DNA of 64,000 nt from CAUZIZ01 sp965218775 (GCA_965218775.1 CBDCLS010000006.1:1302001-1366000), one strand, 5' to 3'. Positions 35,210 through 44,850 are shown, counted from the stretch's first letter. The notes: generated by a model from the letters alone, not told the origin. Made by a program: numbers and translations.

Positions 35210-37399
35210 ATGAGAATCCTCGTCCCTTTTCTCTGCTTGGCGATCCTATTCGACCTTCCATCGGCGCTGGCGTTACTCCTTCCCACGCCCTTCGCCTCGG
35301 AGGAAGCGCACTGGGATGAAGAGTCACTGGGCCCGCTGCCGAGGTGGGCCATCCTCCCGGAATCCTCCCGGGGGCCAACCGACGAGGACTCCCGTTGGCC
35401 CGGGTTTTTCGGCTTTGCGACTGGGGACAAGCTGCCGCAGGGGCTTGACTTCGAAGGTGTAAGTGACCTAGCTACAAAGACAACCCACCAGATCAGGGCC
35501 ATCCCCGAGTATGCTCCGGCGGCTGGGCTCCTGCTGCGATACAGCCCGTGGGCTTGGCCCACTTTGATCGAAACTTGGGTGGCCAGCCTGACTCGTGATC
35601 CGACTTACGACGAGATCGCCTACGTCATGGTAGGTGGTGGCAACGTCAGGGGGATGGCGGAACAACGTTTCGCCTTGGCAGGAGCGGACCTGAGCAAGGT
35701 GGAGTTTCTGACCGTACCCACCGACTCCATCTGGGTAAGAGACTACGGTCCCGCATTCATTGAGCAGGAGGGAAATATTGGGATCGTTGATGCACAGTAT
35801 TACCCCGGCCGGCCACGAGACAACTTTGTCCCGGTACTTCTGGGGGAAGACCATTGGGATCTAACCGTCGATCAATTGGGTCTGGACCACTCGGGTGGAA
35901 ACTTGTTAACCGATCACCAAGGTCGTGGCTTCTTGACCTCCAGGATCTTTCGGGACAATCCCAGATTGACCAGCGATATGATTGGGGAGCTCTACTTGGC
36001 ACATCAGGGTCTGGGGTGGTTGCATTTATTTCCCACCTTCCCAAAACGGTCGGATCAAACCGGACACGTGGACATGTGGATGTCCCTGGTGGATGAGGAC
36101 ACAGTCGTCATCTCCGATTTCCGCGCCAGCTCCAATCACGAGCTCATTCGCATCACGGAAGAGGCGGCTGAGAATCTGGAGTCGATGGGCTATGAAGTGT
36201 TTCGGACACCAGCGTTCGTGGGCCTGCACAGCAGAGGACAGCCCGCGCACTTCACCTACACCAATGTGCTGCGGCTGAACCGACGCATCTTTATCCCGTC
36301 TTACGGACTCGGAGATAGTGCCCATCTGGAAAGAGATGCTCAGGCATTTGCGGTGTGGAGCGCTGCCGCCCCTGATGCTGAGATCGTTCCTCTTGACTGC
36401 TTCCAGATCATCTGGGCTGCGGGGGCTCTCCACTGTATTGCGATACAGGTGCCTCTCTATGCCTCCACTGTTCCCGCGGTTCACATGACCTCTCCCCAAC
36501 CCGGGGACGTGCTGGCCAGTTGGAGCCCTGCCGAGATAACCTGGGAGAGCTCCGATGATCAGGGAATCACTTCCGTTGACATCTACTTGTCCCGGGACGG
36601 AGGCTCTAGCTATCCCGATCAGGTGGCGAGTGGGATAGAGGATGACGGCCACCAATACTGGTGGGTCCCCCAGCTAGAGACCGATCGCGCCAGGATGAAG
36701 GTCGTGGTCGAAGACGGCGAGGGTCACCTCGCAGAAGCCATCAGTGGTCTCTTTTCTATTGGCCGACTCAAGACAAGAGTCTATAGCTTCGGAACCGGCT
36801 CTGGGGAAGACAAGTGGGTATGGGGATATAAAACGGAGGGGGCCTGGGATGCCATAGACAGAACACCCGTGCCGCTATGGCATGGAGATGTGATTTCTTC
36901 TTTTCAGCCCAGGGCCTACTCTCGGATCACGTCAGCCGACTCCGAAACCAAGGCTGGCGAAGAAAGCCGCTATGACTCGCCCTGGCCCGGCAGGTGGGGC
37001 CACTCTACGCACCTGTTCGAATTCACAATCGAAGAAGAACCCTCGTCGATCGCGGAGCTCACCTTCATCTGGGAGGGGTATGCTGATCAGGCCTCACAAA
37101 TGGAACTGTACGTGTGGGACGACGCTCAGGAACAATGGGGCGACGGCAAAGGACGCTCTGGTGAGAATCGGTATATGGACAACGGCGCCGGCCTGCGAGA
37201 TTTCAGACTCGAGGGGAGCATCGCCTCGGCCCCTGAGCGCTACCTGCTGGACGAAGGAAGGATTCGTTTTCTGCTCTACTCAGAACGGCCCAATAGCGGC
37301 TCTCATCACGACTATGCTGCTCTCATTGTCTCCCATCGCGACCGATCCGAGAGGACCGGCTGGTTGGCTTCTCCTGTCCTGGGACACGGACACGATTGA
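35210..37399 (+). CDS. Secreted peptidylarginine/agmatine deiminase-like enzyme with C-terminal beta domains
   Basis: 729 residues from ATG 35210, with a signal peptide (ILVPFLCLAILFDLPSALAL). The catalytic domain (about 90-425) has the whole guanidino-group deiminase set: WVRDYGP (Asp178), GGNLLTD, TGHVDMW (His286, Asp288) and GALHC (Cys409). Spacing follows Porphyromonas PPAD (Asp130, His236, Asp238, Cys351). An immunoglobulin-like domain (about 430-520: TSPQPGDVLASWSPAEITW) and a further ~200-residue beta-sandwich follow. Predicted to convert arginine or an arginine side chain to citrulline and ammonia outside the cytoplasm. Agmatine as substrate cannot be excluded, but export favours peptide substrates. 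Confidence 0.85.
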   Translation: MRILVPFLCLAILFDLPSALALLLPTPFASEEAHWDEESLGPLPRWAILPESSRGPTDEDSRWPGFFGFATGDKLPQGLDFEGVSDLATKTTHQIRAIPEYAPAAGLLLRYSPWAWPTLIETWVASLTRDPTYDEIAYVMVGGGNVRGMAEQRFALAGADLSKVEFLTVPTDSIWVRDYGPAFIEQEGNIGIVDAQYYPGRPRDNFVPVLLGEDHWDLTVDQLGLDHSGGNLLTDHQGRGFLTSRIFRDNPRLTSDMIGELYLAHQGLGWLHLFPTFPKRSDQTGHVDMWMSLVDEDTVVISDFRASSNHELIRITEEAAENLESMGYEVFRTPAFVGLHSRGQPAHFTYTNVLRLNRRIFIPSYGLGDSAHLERDAQAFAVWSAAAPDAEIVPLDCFQIIWAAGALHCIAIQVPLYASTVPAVHMTSPQPGDVLASWSPAEITWESSDDQGITSVDIYLSRDGGSSYPDQVASGIEDDGHQYWWVPQLETDRARMKVVVEDGEGHLAEAISGLFSIGRLKTRVYSFGTGSGEDKWVWGYKTEGAWDAIDRTPVPLWHGDVISSFQPRAYSRITSADSETKAGEESRYDSPWPGRWGHSTHLFEFTIEEEPSSIAELTFIWEGYADQASQMELYVWDDAQEQWGDGKGRSGENRYMDNGAGLRDFRLEGSIASAPERYLLDEGRIRFLLYSERPNSGSHHDYAALIVSHRDRSERTGWLASPVLGHGHD

Positions 37400-37472
37400 G
37401 GCACGTGCTTATTGATGTCGTAGGACCCTGAAGAGTGGGGCGCATTTTTTTCGTCGAGGCTGTATCGGGTGC

Positions 37473-37667
37473 CCTAACCCGCATTTCTCATCGCCGGTCT
37501 ACTACGTCGCCGCAATCATCCGTACGCCGCCCGTCCTGGCTGTGTTTCGCTCGGTCGGCCTCCTCGACGTACTGTACAAGTACGACTGCGGAGGCCTCGG
37601 TCGCAAGCCTTGCCAGGACGGCCCTTGCGACGCCTCGCTACGACAGGCGATGAGAAATGCGGGCTAA
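37473..37667 (+). repeat. Family B element, copy 3
   Basis: About 195 bp with ~23-bp inverted ends (CCTAACCCGCATTTCTCATC and the complement of CCTTAGCCCGCATTTCTCAT). Flanks carry CTAA/CTTAG-type bases as for families C-E. Lies between the deiminase gene and the DUF1501 gene; the rest of 37400-37748 shows nothing. Confidence 0.92.
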
Positions 37668-37748
37668 GGAAGGCCGCTTTTTGCTTATCAATCGGTAAGG
37701 AGAAGACCTCGTGATCCGTGCTGCCCTGCTGCCCAGTCTACTGGACAC

Positions 37749-39188
37749 TCATGCCAGAATCGGCTGAACGACGTTGCCGTAGACGTCGGTCAAGCGATAG
37801 TCACGACCATTGAAGCGATAGGTCAAGCGCTCGTGATCAAGACCCATCAGGTGCAGGATCGTCGCGTGTAGGTCGTGAACGCCAACGCGATTGTGGACCG
37901 CTTTGTAACCGAACTCATCCGTCGCGCCGTAGTGGACTCCGCCGTGGATCCCGCCTCCGGCGAACCAGGTAGTAAAGGCGTTTGGATTATGGTCACGGCC
38001 GTTTGAACCCTGTGAATCTGAGGTGCGGCCGAACTCGCCGCCGCAGACGATCAGGGTCGAATCGAGGAGGCCGTGACTCTTGAGGTCGGTCAACAGAGCT
38101 GCGATGGGCTGGTCCACCTCGGCTGCGAAACCAGTGTGATTGCCCCGCAGGTCGACGTGGGCGTCCCAGCTCAGCGCATTTTCGTTGCCGCCACTATAGA
38201 TCTGTATAAACCTCACCCCTTGCCCCACCAGCCGTCTGGCGATCAGGCATTGTCGTCCGAAGTGTGCGCATTTATCGTTGTCCAATCCGTAAAGCCGTTG
38301 CGTCTCTGGCGACTCTCGGCTGACGTCAAACGTTTCTGGCGCCGAAACCTGCATACGGAACGCGAGCTCGAAGGAGTCAATGCGAGCGGACAACTCGGTT
38401 TCGCCAGCATAGCTTTCCTGGTGTTTGCGGTTCAGCTGTTGGAGGGCGTAAAGCATCCTTCGTTGCACTTTCGGCGTCTGATCGCGAAATCGAAATACAT
38501 TGTCGATCGGCGGGCCGGTATTGTTGATCCTCATGCCCTGGTAGACACTCGGCAGAAAGCCCGTACCCCAATTGAGCGCGTAGCCCTTGGGAAGACCTCG
38601 TCCCCGAGCGTCAGTCATCACGACAAACCCAGGCAGGTTTTCGTTTTCCGTTCCCAGCCCGTAGGTGACCCAGGAGCCTACGCTGGGAAAGCCCATCCGG
38701 TTCAGTCCGGTGTTGACTTGGAAGAGCGCGGGCGTGTGGTTATTCGACTCGGTATAGCAGGAGTGGACGAAAGCCATCTCGTCGACGTGCCCTGCCAATT
38801 TCGGAAAAATCTCGGACACCCATGCGCCGGACTCGCCATGCCGACTGAATTGAAATGGCGAAGCCATAAGCTTGCCGCTGGTTATGAAGAAGCCCGTCTT
38901 AATGTCGGCGCCCTTCAGTGGTTCGCCGTCGCGCTTTTGCAGCTCGGGCTTGTAATCCCAGGTATCCATCTGTCCGGGACCGCCATTGAGAAAAATCCAG
39001 ATGATCGACTTCGCCTTGGGTTCGAAATGAGGCTGCCTTGGCGCGAGGGGCTTCGATGGGTCGATGCCCGCTGACAGGGGAGACGCCAGCAGGCCCTCCT
39101 GGTCGAGAAGAGCGCCCAAAGCGAGCGCGCCGCATCCCATACCGGTACGTCGAAGTAGTTCACGTCGCGAGAGAGGTATTTGATACAT
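37749..39188 (-). CDS. DUF1501 domain protein (Tat-exported)
   Basis: 479 residues. The N-terminus LSRRELLRRTGMGCGALALG is a twin-arginine signal. The DUF1501 body has the alkaline-phosphatase/sulfatase-fold marks IIWIFLNGGPGQMDTWDYKP, WVTYGLGTENENLPGFVVM, HDNRV-like VHDLHATILHLMGLDHERLT and the end RDYRLTDVYGNVV. The gene lies 34 bp after the DUF1549/DUF1553 gene, the standard pair in Planctomycetota, Verrucomicrobiota and Acidobacteriota. The pair is thought to act on the cell surface; the reaction is not known. Confidence 0.92.
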   Translation of the reverse strand: MYQIPLSRRELLRRTGMGCGALALGALLDQEGLLASPLSAGIDPSKPLAPRQPHFEPKAKSIIWIFLNGGPGQMDTWDYKPELQKRDGEPLKGADIKTGFFITSGKLMASPFQFSRHGESGAWVSEIFPKLAGHVDEMAFVHSCYTESNNHTPALFQVNTGLNRMGFPSVGSWVTYGLGTENENLPGFVVMTDARGRGLPKGYALNWGTGFLPSVYQGMRINNTGPPIDNVFRFRDQTPKVQRRMLYALQQLNRKHQESYAGETELSARIDSFELAFRMQVSAPETFDVSRESPETQRLYGLDNDKCAHFGRQCLIARRLVGQGVRFIQIYSGGNENALSWDAHVDLRGNHTGFAAEVDQPIAALLTDLKSHGLLDSTLIVCGGEFGRTSDSQGSNGRDHNPNAFTTWFAGGGIHGGVHYGATDEFGYKAVHNRVGVHDLHATILHLMGLDHERLTYRFNGRDYRLTDVYGNVVQPILA

Positions 39189-39222
39189 GTCTTACCTCGC
39201 GGCTGTCATCTTGCCTGCAAGA

Positions 39223-41454
39223 TCACTCCACATAGATGAAATCATTGGAACAAATCAACAATTGGCAGAAGTCTTTGATGGCGTGCTGTCGCGATGCATC
39301 CAGGTAGCCAGATTCCTCGTAGGTCGCAGTTTGCTGGACGAGAAACTCGCGCATCTGTTGAAGCTCCTGTGAGTCGGCTCTCCGCGCGAGTACGGTGACG
39401 AAGCCGCCCTGGATCACGTCCTCCAACTCCTTATCCTTGCCGCCGTGAAGGCGGCGGGCAAGAGCCTCGGCATAGGAGTGGACATGGGGACTATTCATCA
39501 TCAACAGCGCCTGCGGGGCAACCGTCGTGGTCTGCCGGCGCCCGATGCCTTGTAGTGCGTTCGGCGCGTCAAATGATCGCAACATCGGGATTCCCTGGTT
39601 GCGTTTGAGCGTCAAGTAGATACTGCGTCGCCTGCTGCTTTCGTCGAGTGTTCCTGGTCCCGAGAGCGTGCGGTCCAGTTGCCCGCTGACTGCGAGCATG
39701 GCGTCACGAACGGCCTCGGCGTCCAGGCGCCTGAGTTCGCGGCGCCAGAGTAGACGATTCTGAGGATCGATGCGCTCATTTTCGGCATTGGACCGATGGC
39801 TCTGTCGGTACACAGCGCTGGTCATGATCAATCGGTGAATCGGCTTGAGGCGCCAGTCGGCTCGGATCAATTCGTTTGCCAACCAATCCAGCAGTTCGGG
39901 GTGTGTCGGTCGTTCCCCCTGTTTGCCGAAATCGCTGGGAGTGGCGACCAGGCCTTTGCCGATGTGGTGCTGCCAGAGGCGATTCACGATGACGCGAGCC
40001 AGCAGGTGGCCGGCGCCCTCTTCGACGTCGGTGATCCAGTGGGCCAAAGCGACACGCGGCAGCCGTTTCTCGGCACCGTCCTCTTGCCAATGCCTCTCTT
40101 TCCGATCGCCTCGCATAAGGACTCGTGGAAAGCTCGGAGTGACGATGTCCTGCTTGCGTTTCACATCGCCGCGAAGCAAGAAGTACACATCCGATTTCAT
40201 CACGAAGTTTTCTCTTTTTGTGCCGAAGCGGAACTCTTCCCTGTCGCTGACGGTTACTTCCGATCCGACATCGACGGCAACATAGGCGACAGGCGATTTT
40301 CCCTTCTCACCCAGCGGCAGCTCCGCGCTCATCGTCTTGCCGAAAGTCGAGAGGAAACGGTAGTAATCACGCTGCGATATGGGATCGAACTTGTGGTCGT
40401 GACAGCGTGCACAACCGATCGTCAAACCCAGCATGGCTGTGCCAACCGTGGATGCGATGTCATCCAGTTTGTCGTAGCGATCGCGCTCGAACTCCTTTTC
40501 CGTCTGAATAACGTTCTCAACCCCGGCCACCAGAAAACCAGTCGCCGCTTTGGCGGCCTGCGAATCCGGTGCAAGCAAATCGCCCGCGATCTGCCACCGC
40601 ACAAACTGATCGTAGGGCATGTCCTGGTTGAGAGCTCGAATTACGAAGTCGCGGTAGTGATAGGCCTTGGGCCGGTCTTCGTCCTGCTCGAAGCCGTTGC
40701 TCTCGCCGAACCTGGCGACGTCGAGCCAGTAGCGGGCCCAACGCTCGCCGTAGTGCTCACTCCGCAGCAGTTCATCAACTAGTTGTTCATACGCGTGTGG
40801 CGAAGAATCGGACAAAAAGGCCCGGGTTAGGTCTGGCGATGGCGGAAGACCCGTCAATCCAAAGTAGGCGCGTCGCAACAGAGTGCGACGGTCAGCACCA
40901 GGACTGGGGTCAACCCCGCTGGCTTGCTGGCGTGCCAGAATGAAGCGGTCGATCGGAGTAAGTGCCCACTCGGTCTCCGCAACCTCGGGAGGTTCGTAGT
41001 TGTCCAAAGGTCGAAACGACCAGAACTGCCGGCCAGTATCGTTGTCCACGGCTTTCGGCGTAGCGGCACTGTCTCGAGGATCCGGTGCTCCAATTTCCAC
41101 CCAGCGGACGAAATCAGCGATTACCGAGTCAGGCAGCTTGCCATTGGGCGGCATCGCCAGGGACTCATGCCGAATCGCTTCGATCAGCACACTGTTTCCA
41201 ACGTCGCCTGGGACTACTGCTGGACCCCTCTTGCCCCCGGTGCGTACTGCCTGACTAGTATCCAGCATCAGCCCGGCTTGGACCTTTTTTGCACCGGCCG
41301 AGTGACACTTGTAACAACGTTCGACCAACACCGGACGGATCTTCTGTTCGAAAAACTGCACTCCTTCCGCATCTGTTTGACTGGCGACGGTGTTGCCACA
41401 GAGAAGGAAGATCCCCACCCACACGATTCGATCGCGCCGAGAACCTAGTACCAT
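39223..41454 (-). CDS. PSCyt1/DUF1549/DUF1553 surface cytochrome protein
   Basis: About 743 residues. Order of domains: signal segment (IVWVGIFLLCGNTVASQ), planctomycete-type cytochrome with heme motif CYKCH, DUF1549 (WSFRPLDNYEPPEVAETEWA ... YWLDVARFGESNGFEQDEDR ... second CARCH), and DUF1553 to the C-terminus (LARVIVNRLWQHHIGKGLV, LKPIHRLIMTSAVYRQS). The open frame runs to 41700 but the upstream part is a family C element. The likely ATG at 41452-41454 lies inside the element's arm, so the repeat supplies the start codon. Operon with DUF1501. Confidence 0.9.
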   Translation of the reverse strand: MVLGSRRDRIVWVGIFLLCGNTVASQTDAEGVQFFEQKIRPVLVERCYKCHSAGAKKVQAGLMLDTSQAVRTGGKRGPAVVPGDVGNSVLIEAIRHESLAMPPNGKLPDSVIADFVRWVEIGAPDPRDSAATPKAVDNDTGRQFWSFRPLDNYEPPEVAETEWALTPIDRFILARQQASGVDPSPGADRRTLLRRAYFGLTGLPPSPDLTRAFLSDSSPHAYEQLVDELLRSEHYGERWARYWLDVARFGESNGFEQDEDRPKAYHYRDFVIRALNQDMPYDQFVRWQIAGDLLAPDSQAAKAATGFLVAGVENVIQTEKEFERDRYDKLDDIASTVGTAMLGLTIGCARCHDHKFDPISQRDYYRFLSTFGKTMSAELPLGEKGKSPVAYVAVDVGSEVTVSDREEFRFGTKRENFVMKSDVYFLLRGDVKRKQDIVTPSFPRVLMRGDRKERHWQEDGAEKRLPRVALAHWITDVEEGAGHLLARVIVNRLWQHHIGKGLVATPSDFGKQGERPTHPELLDWLANELIRADWRLKPIHRLIMTSAVYRQSHRSNAENERIDPQNRLLWRRELRRLDAEAVRDAMLAVSGQLDRTLSGPGTLDESSRRRSIYLTLKRNQGIPMLRSFDAPNALQGIGRRQTTTVAPQALLMMNSPHVHSYAEALARRLHGGKDKELEDVIQGGFVTVLARRADSQELQQMREFLVQQTATYEESGYLDASRQHAIKDFCQLLICSNDFIYVE

Positions 41455-41722
41455 GTCACACATAGAATGACGGGTTTGTGGCGAACGCGACGGCGTCGAG
41501 GGCGCGAAACGACGACGAAGCCATACCTTTGTGTATTGCCAGGAGGAGAGACAAAGCCATCGGCCCGTCCCGTCGCCACCCGAAGGGCAGATGGGGGTTG
41601 CGGACGATCTCGGCGTTGGTCGTCGTCGAAGATGGCCAAGCATCGTTTTCCTCCTCCTGCCTTGATCTCGCCTCGCAAGCCCCATCTGCAAACCCGTCAT
41701 TTTATGTGTGACATGGTACTAG
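41445..41722 (-). repeat. Family C foldback element, copy 1
   Basis: 278 bp bounded by CTAG on each side. The inverted arms are 34 bp with one mismatch (CTAGTACCATGTCACACATA ...). The core is GC-rich and lies inverted to 54277-54553. No stable gene inside. The left arm overlaps the first codons of the DUF1553 gene. Confidence 0.93.
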
Positions 41723-41782
41723 AGCGGCGCCGCAGAGCTGCGGGGCCAGGGAGGACAATGACCGAATCAGTCTCGTCATGGG

Positions 41783-42017
41783 CTTAGTAAATTGGAAGAA
41801 CAACCGTCCAGTTCAAGCAATCAGATACCGTTGAAACGTGATTATAACTATTGATTTAGAGGGAGAACAGGCAAGAATCGCTTTCAGCTGAGACTTCCTC
41901 CCTCTTCCCGCTCGTGTGGGGTCGGTTCAACTTGGGGATCGAAGGATGGAAGATGGGTTCTATCAAACCCAAGTGAGGTCAATCCCAACGGGATTGCGTA
42001 TTCCAGCCCAGGGTTTC
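41783..42017 (-). repeat. Family D element, copy 2 (truncated)
   Basis: Starts with an arm CTTAGTAAATTGGAAGAACA, related to but clearly different from the D1 arm, then follows the D1 sequence in reverse through GATTATAA..TTGATTTAGA and the AATCCCAACGGGATTGCGTA segment. It breaks off near 42017 at CCCAGGGTTTCTG. The opposite arm was not found. Confidence 0.78.
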
Positions 42018-42098
42018 TGTACGTGTTTAGCGTCTTCTCCCTTGCCCATGCCCGCGCCCGTGCCCGTGCATGTTCCTGACAATCCCTCGCTCGTCGTC

Positions 42099-42509
42099 TC
42101 AGCGTCCATGGACCAGAAGTTTCTTGCCAGACTCGAAGAGGACCTCAATCTTGTTTCCTGGCTGGACTCGCTCGACGATCCCAATCCCTAGACTTTTGTG
42201 ATCCACGACCTCGTCGGTCTGGAATCGCTCGGTCATCGAGTAGAGCTTGGCCTCTGGGTTGCCGTCGGCTGAAAGCAGTCTCTCCCAGCGGGAGTTCTTG
42301 CGGCCGGTTTGGGGCGACCCCGAAGCCTTCTTTTCGGCCTGCTTGCGCTGTTTTGGCGCCAGACGATAATTATGCTGGCTATGGCAGCTATCGCATTCAA
42401 CTCGTTTGGGCAAGTCGCCTACCATCGCAATGACGGTGTGCTCCGATTCCGCTTTGCATCGTGTACACCAGGCCTCACAAGATCTTCCCACCCGATAGGG
42501 TCGCTGCAT
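42099..42509 (-). CDS. Small zinc-ribbon protein with C-terminal Tudor-like domain
   Basis: 136 residues from ATG 42509, which follows GGAGTAGGA (the frame opens at 42566). Residues about 11-55 hold C-x-x-C...C-x-x-C-H (WCTRCK ... CDSCHSQHNYRL), probably a zinc ribbon. The end (DEVVDHKSLGIGIVERVQPG-NKIEVLFESGKKLLVH) matches the small beta-barrel 'FxxGDxVxHxxFGxGxV...VxFxxGxKxL' seen in uncharacterised proteins. Possibly nucleic-acid binding; function unknown. Confidence 0.72.
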   Translation of the reverse strand: MQRPYRVGRSCEAWCTRCKAESEHTVIAMVGDLPKRVECDSCHSQHNYRLAPKQRKQAEKKASGSPQTGRKNSRWERLLSADGNPEAKLYSMTERFQTDEVVDHKSLGIGIVERVQPGNKIEVLFESGKKLLVHGR

Positions 42510-42743
42510 TCCTACTCCTCCACTTGAGGCACCACATTCAGTGGCGCCGGACTGCCCATTAAACACCAGAAAGGGAAGCGCCGTACTGTTTTCTTCAGTC
42601 GAGCACTTGAAGCTTACTTGTCTCCTTATCGGTCAGTGATCCAGACTATATAACCCCAGTTAGAGATTCGGATGGAGCCTGTCTCCTCCAAACATCGTCC
42701 CGGAACTGCTTGACTCGTTCGCCAAGACTGGATAGGAAAAAGC

Positions 42744-44657
42744 ATGGACGAACATCTTTCACGTAGACGACCTGATCCTGAGGTGAGCTTGTCCCGGAAG
42801 ATACTCCCAGCCGCTCTTTGCGCCTTTTTCCTGCTCACAGCCGTGGTTCATTCCGAGGAGTGGCCGCACGTCGGAGGTGATGCCGGCGGCAGCCGCTACT
42901 CCTCTCTGAAGCAGATAACCAAGGAGAACGTCACCCAACTCCGGGTTGCCTGGGAGCATGATACGGGTGACTTCAGCGACGGTACCGAGCTGCGCCGCTT
43001 CTCGGCCTTCGAGGCTACCCCGCTGGTGATCGAGGGCGTGATGTATGTGAGCACTCCATTCCACCGGCTGTTGGCGCTCGATCCGGAGACGGGAGACCGG
43101 CTCTGGGTGTTCGACTCAAAATTCGACAAGACGGCCCGGGTCAGTCTCTACACTAGCAGGGGGCTCGCCTACTGGAGCGACGGTAAAGGGGGGCGGATCT
43201 TTCTGGCCGATCAGATGGCCCGGCTGTTCTCTGTGGACGTCTCGAGCGGCAAGCCCGACCCCGAGTTCGGCGAGCGGGGGATGCTGGACCTCAGACGGGG
43301 GATGACCGAGCAATTCCCCGATCTTCGCTACTACCTCAACTCGCCGGTCGCGGTGTGCGGAGATGTGGTGATCGCAGGGAGTCGGGTCAGCGACAGCGAG
43401 CCTCAGGGTCCACCGGGAGATATCCGCGGTTTCGATGCCCGGAGCGGAAAGGAGCTCTGGCGTTTTCACTCAGTCCCCCGGCCCGGCGAATTCGGCCACG
43501 ACACCTGGGAGGGTGACTCCTGGAAGGATCGGTCTGGAGTGAATGCCTGGTCCCTTTTGAGTGTGGACGAGACGCGGGGGATGGTCTTCGTTCCGCTGAC
43601 CTCACCAGGCACCGACTTCTACGGAGGAGACCGCAAAGGTGCCAACCTGTTCTCCAACTGCGTCGTCGCTCTCGATTGTAAGACCGGACGCCGGCGGTGG
43701 CATTTCCAGACCATCCACCACGACCTCTGGGACTGGGATCTACCCGCACAGCCGAGCCTGGTGACTGTGCGTCGTCGTGGCCGGGCCATCCCCGCAGTTG
43801 CCCAGATTACCAAGCTTGGTTTTGTCTATCTGCTGGATCGGCTCACCGGCCGGCCGCTCTTCGAGGTCCAGGAACGCCCTGTACCCCGAAGTAAGATTCC
43901 CGGCGAGCATTCCTTTCCGACCCAGCCCTTCCCGGTGAAACCTCCTTCTTTTGCCCGGCAGACCATGACCATGGATGACATTACGGATGTCACACCCGAG
44001 TCCCGGGCTGAGTGCCTTGAGATGGTGAAAGACGCCCTGGTGGAGAGCCCCATGTTTCGTCCCATCGGCACCGGACTCACCGTCATGTTCCCCGGCACCA
44101 ATGGGGGAGGAAACTGGGGCGGCGCCTCCTTCGATCCCGCCACCAGTGTCCTCTACGTCAACTCCATGGATGTGGGTGGTCTGTACCGCATGGTCAAGCG
44201 TCCCCCGGACGCCAAGACGCCCTACCGGGTGCGAGGTACCAAATGGGGTCGTTTCTGGGACTCGAACCAGTATCCTTGCCAGAAGCCACCCTGGGGATCG
44301 TTGACCGCCATCGACCTGGAAACCGGTGAATTCCGCTGGCAGTCGACGCTGGGGGTGGTCGATGAGCTCATACGGCGGGGAGTACCCAAGACGGGTGCGC
44401 CCAACCTGGGAGGCCCCATCGTTACCGCCGGAGGGCTGGTTTTCATCGCGGCCACCAACGACAAGCGCTTCCGGGCTTTCGACAAGGACACTGGAGAGGA
44501 ACTCTGGGTCACCAGATTACCGGAGAGTGGGCACGCCACTCCCATGACCTACCTGGGTCGGAAAACCGGTAAGCAGTTCGTAGTCATAGCCGCCGGTGGG
44601 GGCAACGACTACAACAAGACCGCCGGGGGCAAGCTCGTCGCCTTCGCCTTGCCGTGA
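42744..44657 (+). CDS. PQQ-dependent dehydrogenase (glucose dehydrogenase-like), exported
   Basis: 637 residues with a signal segment (ILPAALCAFFLLTAVVHS) and a quinoprotein eight-bladed propeller: WPHVGGDAGGSRYSSLKQIT, LLALDPETGDRLWVFD, DIRGFDARSGKELWRFH, PGEFGHDTW, NCVVALDCKTGRRRWHFQTI-HHDLWDWDLP, and the closing blade FRAFDKDTGEELW. Unlike the fusion at 2842-5670 it has no heme motif and no DUF1080 domain, so electrons would pass to quinone or a separate cytochrome. ATG 42744 follows an AGGAAAAAG-like site. Confidence 0.9.
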   Translation: MDEHLSRRRPDPEVSLSRKILPAALCAFFLLTAVVHSEEWPHVGGDAGGSRYSSLKQITKENVTQLRVAWEHDTGDFSDGTELRRFSAFEATPLVIEGVMYVSTPFHRLLALDPETGDRLWVFDSKFDKTARVSLYTSRGLAYWSDGKGGRIFLADQMARLFSVDVSSGKPDPEFGERGMLDLRRGMTEQFPDLRYYLNSPVAVCGDVVIAGSRVSDSEPQGPPGDIRGFDARSGKELWRFHSVPRPGEFGHDTWEGDSWKDRSGVNAWSLLSVDETRGMVFVPLTSPGTDFYGGDRKGANLFSNCVVALDCKTGRRRWHFQTIHHDLWDWDLPAQPSLVTVRRRGRAIPAVAQITKLGFVYLLDRLTGRPLFEVQERPVPRSKIPGEHSFPTQPFPVKPPSFARQTMTMDDITDVTPESRAECLEMVKDALVESPMFRPIGTGLTVMFPGTNGGGNWGGASFDPATSVLYVNSMDVGGLYRMVKRPPDAKTPYRVRGTKWGRFWDSNQYPCQKPPWGSLTAIDLETGEFRWQSTLGVVDELIRRGVPKTGAPNLGGPIVTAGGLVFIAATNDKRFRAFDKDTGEELWVTRLPESGHATPMTYLGRKTGKQFVVIAAGGGNDYNKTAGGKLVAFALP

Positions 44658-44668
44658 TCGGCTTGCCA

Positions 44669-44767
44669 GGTGTAGCGGTGGCCTCCAGGCCGCCGTCCGA
44701 GCCAAAGGCTCAGAAGAATAAGACTTCGGCCTGGAGGCCAAAGCTACTTCTGCAAATGAAGTTTCAG
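44669..44767 (+). repeat. Family F element, copy 1
   Basis: About 99 bp, nearly identical to 62062-62161. Imperfect palindrome: GTAGCGGTGGCCTCCAGGCC at the left pairs with GGCCTGGAGGCCAAAGCTAC at the right. The right end runs on to GAAGTTTCAG, the terminal word shared with family G. It directly precedes family G copy 1. Confidence 0.9.
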
Positions 44768-44850
44768 TTGCTGTTGTCCGGCTCTCTCCTCGGAACTTGG
44801 GCTCATATTGTGGACAAGTCAACCCGTTCGCGGCAGCAGCTGTTTCCGGC
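44768..44850 (+). repeat. Family G element, copy 1
   Basis: About 80 bp matching TTGTCCG-CTCTCTCCTCGGAAC-TGGGC-CTCATATTG ... GTTCGCGGCA in the other copies. The fit is looser toward the right. Placed immediately after the GAAGTTTCAG end of F1. Confidence 0.8.

Noticed and set aside
41455..41700. N-terminal extension of the DUF1553 gene
   Set aside because: Encoded by family C element sequence; Arg-rich, no homology, and placed before the signal peptide.
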